From the NCBI GenBank assembly GCA_027343785.1, contig DAHWKF010000023.1, positions 1 to 5,185 of the forward strand: a stretch of 5,185 nt of DNA. Reading direction: 5' to 3'. Origin of the DNA: Leptospirillum sp. (GTDB lineage Bacteria > Nitrospirota > Leptospirillia > Leptospirillales > Leptospirillaceae). Under the pieces are notes generated by a model. That model searched no databases and was not told where the DNA came from. It worked only from the letters and a program-made list of their open reading frames with translations. A program made the translations under genes and the position numbers. Of this stretch, positions 1 to 4,743 are shown one piece after another; position 1 is the stretch's first letter; the number at the start of each line of letters is the position of its first letter.

Positions 1-2
1 GC

Positions 3-92
3 GTCCAATGTTCTTTCTCCCTGAATGCCGACTGGAACGCGGCCATCAACATTGCTTCAAGGGCGTCAGTCAATACGCCTGTTGCGGTCTGA
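3..92 (+). CDS. tnpB: TnpB (OrfB) RNA-guided nuclease, C-terminal fragment, cut by window start
   Basis: Only the last 29 codons are present, ending in TGA at 90-92. The visible peptide runs from VQCSFS through LNADWNAAINIAS to NTPVAV. The DxNAAxNI pattern is the conserved C-terminal RuvC-III segment of IS200/IS605 and IS1341-type TnpB proteins, and the Asp encoded at 30-32 would be the third catalytic acidic residue. The Cys just before it is probably the last ligand of the TnpB zinc finger (family knowledge; the other ligands are outside the window). TnpB proteins are omega-RNA-guided DNA nucleases that help keep their element in place. Whether the upstream part is intact cannot be seen. 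The right-end hairpin of the same element follows within 25 bases. Confidence 0.85.
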   Translation, partial: VQCSFSLNADWNAAINIASRASVNTPVAV

Positions 93-141
93 ATTTAACG
101 CTTGAATCGCAAGCTCCTCCCTTCAGGGAGGGGTAGTTGAC
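93..141 (+). ncRNA. Right end of the TnpB element and probable 3' end of its omega RNA scaffold
   Basis: Just after the tnpB stop lies a GC-rich hairpin. Its left arm is CCTCCC (116-121), the loop TTCA (122-125) and the right arm GGGAGG (126-131); it extends to 114/133 with one G-T wobble. It is followed by GGTAGTTGAC, ending at 141. A C-rich/G-rich hairpin followed by GTAGTT(G/C)AC is the usual right end of IS605/IS1341-type elements. In characterised systems (family knowledge) the omega RNA is the 3' part of the tnpB transcript plus this right end, and the guide is copied from the flanking DNA. Here the guide would start at about 142. The end at 141 is inferred from the motif and was not mapped against an empty site. 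Confidence 0.6.
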
Positions 142-151
142 TGAAAACCTT

Positions 152-169
152 GAGTTGGTAGAGTTGGTA
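152..169. repeat. Tandem duplication of a 9-bp unit
   Basis: GAGTTGGTA occurs twice head to tail (152-160 and 161-169). It lies just outside the TnpB right end, within or beside the stretch that would act as the omega RNA guide. No function is evident; simple slippage duplication is the plainest explanation. Confidence 0.6.
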
Positions 170-213
170 GACATGAACGTGGAAAAAAACGGGTAGATGC
201 AACAGGTTCTCAT

Positions 214-263
214 CTGGTCAAATTGACATAGACTTTTACTGGTCAAATTGACATAGACTTTTA
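214..263. repeat. Two exact tandem copies of a 25-bp unit with a palindromic core
   Basis: Copies at 214-238 and 239-263 are identical. Each contains the 11-bp perfect palindrome GTCAA-A-TTGAC (218-228 and 243-253), flanked by TG on the left and AT on the right. A 25-bp period puts the palindromes on roughly similar helical faces, as in arrays of binding sites for a dimeric regulator. No gene starts in the next 1.6 kb on the plus strand because an IS1182-like element begins at 275. A degenerate third copy (GATCAAAATGACAT compared with GGTCAAATTGACAT) appears if that element and one AAA are removed. The likely original target is the promoter at 1927-1955. The regulator is unknown. Confidence 0.7.
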
Positions 264-274
264 TAAGATCAAAA

Positions 275-289
275 GAGTCAGTTGCAAAA
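275..289 (+). repeat. IS1182 terminal inverted repeat, transposase 3' side
   Basis: GAGTCAGTTGCAAAA, matching the other end at 14 of 15 positions (A for T at position 6). Matching stops on both sides of these 15 bases, which sets the element edge at 275. Confidence 0.8.
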
Positions 290-434
290 AACAAAATGGA
301 ATCCTATGGAAAAATTTTCCGTACCCCATCACGGAGAGTCTTTGAAAAAATCTCGAGGAGGAAGGACTGCTGTGATCGGAATCCGGTCTGATACTCCCTT
401 GATTTCTCTTTGCGACCTCCCTGAAAAGGCTTTT

Positions 435-456
435 TTGAGGGGAGGATCCCCCTCAA
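435..456 (-). other. Hairpin over the transposase stop codon
   Basis: Perfect 8-bp inverted repeat, TTGAGGGG (435-442) and CCCCTCAA (449-456), with a 6-base loop that includes part of a GGATCC site. The transposase stop TGA (455-453 on the minus strand) lies in the stem. In the minus direction it is followed by an A run, not a T run, so it is not a standard intrinsic terminator. It could slow polymerase or protect the 3' end of the mRNA; this is inference. Confidence 0.4.
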
Positions 457-1829
457 GCCGGACTGCCAGCCTGAGCAAGACATGGAGCCCCCGCTTGTTT
501 GGCCTTGATCCCGGCCCGGAAGAGTTTCAGCAGGTTGTGGGTGGCGCACAGGAGTTTCCATTCCGACGCACAGGCCACTATGCCCCGTCTCATGAACCGG
601 GTGGCTCCCCGAACCGTCTTGATCTGACCGAAGACCGCTTCCACAATGGCTCCTCGTCTTTTCAGGACCTCTTTCGATTCTTCCGTTCTCATCTTCTCTT
701 CAAAAGAAGGAAGAGCTTTCTGTTTCGGCTCTGCCCCGTCCTTTCTCTTTCGCCCACGGGCCTTCCGGAAGGGAGCGATAAAGAGTTCCTGCACTCAGGG
801 TCGATCCAGGGCGAGGGACTCCTCGTTCCAGTAGCCCGTGTCGGCCAGTACCTCCCGGGGAGCTTCTTCGATTCCCGCCTGGGCCAGTGCGTCCTTTGTC
901 GCTTCCAGCATGGGAATCATCTGATTCATGTCGTTCGCCTCCTGTGTGATCTCGGCACCGACAATGATCTGTTCTTCTGTCACCACGATCTGGGCATTGG
1001 TGGCCTGAACATACTTTTCCTTCCGGCTACTCATAATTCGGCTTTCCGGATCGGTGATGTTCGCCTTGAGGGACTCGGGATCCGGCGGGGCGTCCTTGGG
1101 CTTTCGCCCCCGGAGGGGGCCTTCGGTCTCTTCCCGATGGGCCCTCTCCTGTTTTTTCTCTTCTTTCCCCCGCTCAATCTCTTTGGCCTTGGCCTCCAGA
1201 TCGTCGAGACATTTCCTGATGCGTCCCCGACGTTCTTCTTTCCGGGCCAGTCCCGGAGGAAGACGGTTCCCGTCCTCTTCCGGCATCTGGTCCTCTTCCC
1301 GGTCTGCTTTCTCCGCTTCGGACATCCAGGTGGCGACCTTCTCCCGAAGAGCCGAAAGGGTCCGGTTCTGATCCAGGGCGGCATCGGCCTTGATCTTGCT
1401 TCCATCCAGAGCCACCCGGCCAAGCTTCACCAGTCCGGCGTCGGCGCACATCATCAGCACCTTGGGAAAGAGATCTCCCAGCGCAGTCTCGTGGTTCTTC
1501 CGGAATCGGGCGATCGAAGTGTGGTCCGGAAAGAGCTGGGCCGAAACCACCCGATACGCCACGTCCCGCACGCACAACGTCTCAATTTTCCGGCTCGACC
1601 GCTCCCCCTGGCAATAGGCGTACAGAAGCAGGGCCACCATGGTCCGGGGATCGAGACCCGGCCGTCCCCGGGTATCCTTCTCAGGGTTCCGTTCAAAGGC
1701 CGACAGGTCAAGCGTCTCCACCGTCTCGATGATGAAATGGACAATGTCATCCTCACCCAGCCAGTCCAGCATGTTCGGGGGGAGGAGAAATCCCTGTCTG
1801 CGGTTGTTTGTCCGGTAGAATGTGGCCAT
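453..1829 (-). pseudogene. IS1182-family DDE transposase interrupted by an in-frame TGA
   Basis: The frame starts at ATG 1829-1827 behind AGGGA (1840-1836, spacing 6). It runs 344 codons to TGA at 797-795, then continues in the same frame for 113 codons (from GTG 794-792) to TGA at 455-453. The whole frame has 458 codons, a usual IS1182 length. The N-terminal part contains a DNA-binding region (about 1-130, including RGRPGLDPR and HTSIARFRK). First catalytic Asp is D142 in VALDGSKIKAD; second is D330 in LADTGYWNEES; catalytic Glu is E397 in IVEAVFGQIK, downstream of the stop. A Lys/Glu-rich, probably coiled-coil insert spans about 160-245. Because the stop separates the two Asp residues from the Glu, the 344-residue product should be inactive unless the TGA is read through. 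One base change (for example CGA to TGA) explains it. There is no frameshift. Confidence 0.88.
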
Positions 1830-1876
1830 CGAAGATCCCTGAAAGAGGTTTTTGTTTAAGTAATTGTTAATTATGT

Positions 1877-1904
1877 ATTATAGTCAATTTCAGGGATTTT
1901 GCAA
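1877..1904 (-). promoter_or_regulatory. Candidate promoter of the IS1182 transposase
   Basis: On the minus strand there is a perfect -10 box TATAAT (1882-1877). A -35-like TTGCAA (1904-1899) lies 16 bases upstream, inside the terminal inverted repeat. Transcription would start near 1870, giving a leader of about 40 bases before the ATG. A promoter overlapping the terminal repeat is common in insertion sequences. Confidence 0.55.
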
Positions 1905-1911
1905 CAGACTC
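1897..1911 (-). repeat. IS1182 terminal inverted repeat, transposase 5' side
   Basis: Reads GAGTCTGTTGCAAAA on the minus strand from 1911, pairing with 275-289 at 14 of 15 positions. It overlaps the -35 region of the candidate transposase promoter. Confidence 0.8.
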
Positions 1912-1926
1912 AAATGACATTTGGTA

Positions 1927-1955
1927 TTGACGCAGGTGTCACCGGTATGTAAAAT
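1927..1955 (+). promoter_or_regulatory. Strong sigma-70-type promoter upstream of the cytochrome gene (P1)
   Basis: TTGACG (1927-1932), a 17-base spacer, then TAAAAT (1950-1955), with TATG just before the -10 giving an extended -10 element. Five of six bases match consensus in each box. Start would be near 1962, about 320 bases before the cytochrome ATG. The spacer carries the palindrome GGTG-T-CACC (1935-1943), which could be an operator. The promoter lies only 16 bases from the edge of the IS1182 element, and before the insertion would have had three 25-bp palindromic repeats directly upstream. No gene lies between it and 2282, so it most likely serves the cytochrome with a long leader. Confidence 0.6.
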
Positions 1956-2133
1956 TCAGACCATCCAATCCTGAAAGAAATTCAAGGTGCGCGGTTTAGG
2001 CCGATTCCGATCTGAAATGCGATCTTGCTCCCGTGTAAAAGAGTTCGGAAACGGGGCGTTCTGCCTGATTTCGCGTCTTTATGGAAGGGAGGTGCTGACG
2101 GATTCTTTGATCCCGCTTGATGGGAGAAAGCAC

Positions 2134-2159
2134 ATTTGTCCGAAGGATTTCGGGCAAAT
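2134..2159 (+). promoter_or_regulatory. Strong hairpin or palindrome in the cytochrome leader
   Basis: The arms ATTTGTCCGAA (2134-2144) and TTCGGGCAAAT (2149-2159) pair over 11 bases with a single G-T wobble around the loop GGAT. No T run follows, so it is not a standard terminator. It sits 10 bases upstream of the second candidate -35 box and inside the leader of transcripts from P1. It could be an operator for P2, an RNA processing or stability element, or an attenuation structure. The sequence alone cannot decide. Confidence 0.45.
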
Positions 2160-2169
2160 CGGGAAAGAT

Positions 2170-2198
2170 TTATCAAGCACTTTATGCGTTTTTATAAA
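2170..2198 (+). promoter_or_regulatory. Candidate proximal promoter of the cytochrome gene (P2)
   Basis: TTATCA (2170-2175, four of six matches), a 17-base spacer, then TATAAA (2193-2198, five of six). Start would be near 2205, giving a leader of about 77 bases. It is in an AT-rich patch just upstream of the gene and close to the 2134-2159 palindrome. It is weaker on paper than P1 but better placed. Confidence 0.4.
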
Positions 2199-2266
2199 TT
2201 TAAAGAATAAGGGCCTTCGCTGATGCCATGGCGAAGACTTTCCCTGATGGCGTATTCCTCATAATG

Positions 2267-2272
2267 AAAGGA
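2267..2272 (+). promoter_or_regulatory. Ribosome binding site fixing the cytochrome start
   Basis: AAAGGA ends 9 bases before ATG 2282. An in-frame ATG further upstream at 2228 has no comparable site and would put 18 polar residues before the signal peptide, so 2282 is preferred. Confidence 0.7.
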
Positions 2273-2281
2273 AATGAAACC

Positions 2282-3967
2282 ATGAGAAAAACATTAATGA
2301 TGTTTCTCTCGCTTTTCGCCTTGGCGTCGGTGGCGGTATTCTTCTCGCCCAAAACCGCCAATGCATTTCCGGGGTTCGCGCGGAAATACAACTTTCCCTG
2401 CTCATTTTGCCACATCCAGTGGCCAAGGCTTGCTGACACCGGTCATTTCTTCAAGGACCGGGGTTTCATGCTGTCCACGACCGGAAAGGCCAATTCCCTG
2501 GATATGATGTTCCAGGATCCCAAGAACCAGAACTACTTCCCGATCGGTTTCCACATGTCAATGGCGTATTACGGGAGCGCCGTGAATGGTGCGGGAAATG
2601 CTAACACTACTGCTACTTCTACGTTTACTAGTGGCACGAGTACCTTAACCAACGGTGTAGGTGGCAACAATAACGGTGGATGGGCCAATGGACCTGGCAC
2701 CAATACGGCATGGGATCTCGAATCCGGCGGTTTGCTGAATCCCTGGATATCGTTCTGGGTGCAGCCGGGTGCGGGAGGAACCCCGATCGGATTCGGTCTT
2801 GTCAAGTTGTGGGTGCGTTTTGATGACCTTCTGAATTCCACATGGCTCAATCTCTATGTGGGAAAGACGAGCGTCGACATGGTTTCCTCCAATCAGAGAG
2901 CCATGGCGATCGGGACAGGCGCACCGTTTACGATGTATGATTTCCAGCCTGGGGTACCCGAAGTCGCCAATAATGGAGGGACTTCGACATATAGCTTCTT
3001 GAATACGGCAGGCCTTTATTCTGATGGCGATATGGTTGATTTCCTGAACGATGTGACCTCCATTCGCTATTTTGGATATCATATGGAGGGTACGGGAGAA
3101 GCTTGCGCAACACAAAAGGCATTCTCGCTTGATCCCTGCGAAACCCGTGTCAATGTCAATTTTATTCCAAATACGACTCTCTATAGCGGTTCCGGATTCA
3201 GCGGGGCTGGGAACTCCTACCAAACGACAGTTGGTGATGCCACAAATGGTGGGGGAGGTTATCCCAACAACGGATTCAGCTTTATGGCGCATGTGACCCA
3301 GTCTTTTGGCGGTTGGGGTCGTACAAATGGGGATCGCATCGGGGCCTTCGCCCTGGTCGGCAGTGGAACTGCCCTTCCATCATCGGGAGCGGAAGCGGGA
3401 GGAACGAATCCGGCGTCGACCTACACCCGGTTTGGTGTCGACGTGATGCTCAACCCCCTTCCTAATGGAAACCTGAACATCGTTGGGGCATGGGAAATTG
3501 TGAGCGACCCGACAGGAATGATCGAGCCCAATACCGCCTTGATGCCGGGCGCTGGAGCTCCAACATCAGGTCTCCAGTATATGACGTGGTTTACCCAGGT
3601 GAACTGGCAGCCCACGTTTGGGGGGTTCTTCTCACAAAGCGGTACAAACTCGAACCTGATCGAATTTATTTACAATCAGTTGAACATGGAGCAGCAACCA
3701 TCCTTCTCTGGCGTTGCAGCGCTGCCAGGCAATTTCGACAATGTCCTGGCGTTTACGCTGCTTGATCGCTACTGGCTCTGGGGTTCAGACCGGGCGGATA
3801 TCTCTCTTTTCGCCCAATATCAGTACATGGTCAATTATGGAGTGTCAGGCGTCCTGAATAACCTTGCAACCCAAAGTGGTGATTTCCATGGTGCAAACGG
3901 GGGGGGCGGTTATTTTGGCAACGTAGAGGCGAACAATTTCTCCGTTGGTCTCGATTTCGCATCCTAA
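2282..3967 (+). CDS. Cyt572/Cyc2-like outer-membrane monohaem cytochrome-porin (Fe(II) oxidation)
   Basis: The product has 561 residues. Residues 1-28 form a signal peptide (basic MRK, hydrophobic core, cleavage after TANA), leaving a mature protein of 533 residues. The only haem-c motif is CSFCH at 40-44, within FARKYNFPCSFCH and followed by PRLADTGHFFKDRGF, the N-terminal signature of Cyc2-type cytochromes. The rest is rich in Gly, Asn and aromatics with alternating hydrophobic residues, and ends in NNFSVGLDFAS, consistent with an outer-membrane beta-barrel. In this family the haem domain plugs the barrel and takes electrons from ferrous iron outside the cell, passing them to periplasmic cytochromes; Leptospirillum Cyt572 is the closest match I recognise, by memory. 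The mature size fits the roughly 57-kDa Cyt572. Only two other Cys occur, C275 and C286, possibly a disulfide-closed loop. Residues 102-142 are a low-complexity Thr/Gly/Asn stretch, probably a surface loop. The gene stands alone between IS elements, with its own promoters and terminator. Confidence 0.82.
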   Translation: MRKTLMMFLSLFALASVAVFFSPKTANAFPGFARKYNFPCSFCHIQWPRLADTGHFFKDRGFMLSTTGKANSLDMMFQDPKNQNYFPIGFHMSMAYYGSAVNGAGNANTTATSTFTSGTSTLTNGVGGNNNGGWANGPGTNTAWDLESGGLLNPWISFWVQPGAGGTPIGFGLVKLWVRFDDLLNSTWLNLYVGKTSVDMVSSNQRAMAIGTGAPFTMYDFQPGVPEVANNGGTSTYSFLNTAGLYSDGDMVDFLNDVTSIRYFGYHMEGTGEACATQKAFSLDPCETRVNVNFIPNTTLYSGSGFSGAGNSYQTTVGDATNGGGGYPNNGFSFMAHVTQSFGGWGRTNGDRIGAFALVGSGTALPSSGAEAGGTNPASTYTRFGVDVMLNPLPNGNLNIVGAWEIVSDPTGMIEPNTALMPGAGAPTSGLQYMTWFTQVNWQPTFGGFFSQSGTNSNLIEFIYNQLNMEQQPSFSGVAALPGNFDNVLAFTLLDRYWLWGSDRADISLFAQYQYMVNYGVSGVLNNLATQSGDFHGANGGGGYFGNVEANNFSVGLDFAS

Positions 3968-3990
3968 AAACTGTCGATCTGTAGTACGTG

Positions 3991-4026
3991 AAGGAGAGAT
4001 GGCATTTGCCATCTCTCCTTTTTTTT
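3991..4026 (+). terminator. Intrinsic terminator of the cytochrome gene
   Basis: A perfect 13-bp stem, AAGGAGAGATGGC (3991-4003) with GCCATCTCTCCTT (4008-4020) around the loop ATTT, runs into eight T residues (4019-4026). It lies 23 bases after the stop and should end the single-gene transcript, and may shield the downstream IS630-like element from readthrough. Confidence 0.92.
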
Positions 4027-4190
4027 GAGTCATTTCTTCCGGGAAGCAAAATGAACGATTGTGTGGCTGAACTTGCGATGGATTTTGCATAGCTTTCAAG
4101 AGGGCTGGGCGGTCAAACGTCATCGTTGCATGCGTCTATAACGAATTCTCCCTTCTGACACTGGACCCTGTCATTCAATTTTGCGTTTAA
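4027..4190. other. Intergenic stretch without a recognisable gene
   Basis: Both strands were read between the cytochrome terminator and the IS630-like element. No frame with a credible start, ribosome site or domain was seen, and no strong repeat. The left boundary of the IS630-like element may lie near the end of this stretch or just beyond it. Confidence 0.5.
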
Positions 4191-4201
4191 GATGATAATA
4201 T

Positions 4202-4244
4202 ATACCAGGACAGAAACTCACTTCCTATCAGGAGGTCCTGGTAT
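4202..4244 (+). promoter_or_regulatory. Inverted repeat able to sequester the IS630 transposase start codon
   Basis: ATACCAGGAC (4202-4211) is perfectly complementary to GTCCTGGTAT (4235-4244), with a 23-base loop. The right arm includes the last G of the Shine-Dalgarno sequence AGGAGG (4230-4235) and the first two bases of ATG 4243. In RNA this 10-bp stem would hide the start codon. In several insertion sequences such structures form only in transcripts entering from outside and limit unwanted transposase synthesis (established for IS10 and IS50). Use here is inference. Overlap with the terminal repeat of the element is an alternative. Confidence 0.6.
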
Positions 4245-4743
4245 GAGTCGAACACCCAGTGGTTCAGAATGGCTTTCCGTGGCACAGGCGAACCTGGCCG
4301 AAGCCGACACGGTGTACGAAATGCGATTGGCACAATCGATGCTGCTTCCTCTTTTGGGACTGTCGCTCAAGGAGACAGCCCAGGCTTTGGGGCAATCCGT
4401 TCCGACGGTCAGCCGACTCCGGAGGGACTTCATCCAACTTCAGTCAGGAAGTTCTCTTCCCCGGGAACAATGGGGAGGGCGTCGTCACGCTTACTGGAGC
4501 CGGGAAGAAGAGGCGGTCTTCCTTGCGCCCTTTCTCGATGAGGCCGAAAAAGGCGGCATTCTTGTCGTTCCGCCCATCCATCGGGCCCTGGAGGAAAAAC
4601 TGGGACGCCCCGTCCCTCCGTCCACAGTCTACCGAATGCTTCATCGGCATGGATGGCGGAAGATCGCTCCGGACAAGCGGCACATCAAGGGAGACCCAGA
4701 GACTCAGGGAGATTTTAAAAAAAACGCCTCCCCGAAGTCGTAG
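4243..4743 (+). CDS. IS630-family transposase, first frame (DNA-binding part)
   Basis: The frame has 166 residues from ATG 4243, chosen because AGGAGG (4230-4235) lies 7 bases upstream. An earlier in-frame ATG at 4192 has no such site. Residues 39-63 (GLSLKETAQALGQSVPTVSR onward) form a helix-turn-helix. About 85-147 forms the second, winged-helix type domain typical of IS630, including PSTVYRMLHRHGWRKIAPDK. It ends in KKNASPKS, where homologues continue into the catalytic domain. The frame leaves the family sequence exactly at the A8 run 4717-4724. On its own this product would have no DDE residues. A -1 shift at the A run joins it to the downstream frame. Free product could act as a DNA-binding inhibitor, as OrfA proteins of other IS families do (inference). 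Confidence 0.85.
   Translation: MSRTPSGSEWLSVAQANLAEADTVYEMRLAQSMLLPLLGLSLKETAQALGQSVPTVSRLRRDFIQLQSGSSLPREQWGGRRHAYWSREEEAVFLAPFLDEAEKGGILVVPPIHRALEEKLGRPVPPSTVYRMLHRHGWRKIAPDKRHIKGDPETQGDFKKNASPKS
4717..4725 (+). other. A8C slippery run for -1 frameshifting
   Basis: Eight A residues (4717-4724) followed by C. In the first frame the heptamer at 4719-4725 reads A AAA AAC; slipping back one base gives AAA AAA then CGC, which enters the catalytic frame exactly where homology resumes (RLPEVVVHE). Both tRNAs can re-pair well. Transcriptional slippage on the A run is an alternative, and a fixed indel mutation is a third. No clear downstream stimulatory hairpin was identified. Confidence 0.6.

Larger units (their letters stand above)
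275..1911 (-). mobile_element. IS1182-family insertion sequence, about 1.64 kb, with complete ends
   Basis: The ends are inverted repeats: GAGTCAGTTGCAAAA at 275-289 and the complement of GAGTCTGTTGCAAAA at 1897-1911, 14 of 15 matching. Between them is one minus-strand transposase frame filling most of the element, a length and layout normal for IS1182. Flanking bases are AAA on each side (272-274 and 1912-1914). This is a weak 3-bp target duplication on its own, but it is supported because removing one AAA plus the IS restores a third copy of the 25-bp repeat. The transposase has an in-frame TGA, so this copy is probably not autonomous. Positions 290-452, after the transposase stop, hold no gene. 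Confidence 0.85.

Noticed and set aside
214..263. CRISPR array
   Set aside because: The repeats are directly tandem with no spacers and only two exact copies; no cas genes are present.
282..1859. Plus-strand open frame of 525 codons
   Set aside because: It is the antisense of the IS1182 transposase, whose minus-strand frame carries clear family motifs. The plus-strand product is low-complexity Arg/Pro/Phe/Gly-rich without a recognisable domain or good ribosome site.
1987..2223. Possible 78-codon gene in the cytochrome leader
   Set aside because: No convincing start or ribosome site and no recognisable domain. The hairpin and candidate P2 promoter overlap it.
2228..2281. Upstream start for the cytochrome at ATG 2228
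   Set aside because: No Shine-Dalgarno sequence precedes it, and it would bury the signal peptide 18 residues inside. ATG 2282 has AAAGGA at good spacing.
2645..3292. Minus-strand open frame of 215 codons
   Set aside because: Antisense shadow of the cytochrome gene; no promoter, ribosome site or domain seen.
3845..4123. Minus-strand frame across the cytochrome 3' end
   Set aside because: It reads through the terminator hairpin and the end of the cytochrome gene; no family signature or ribosome site.
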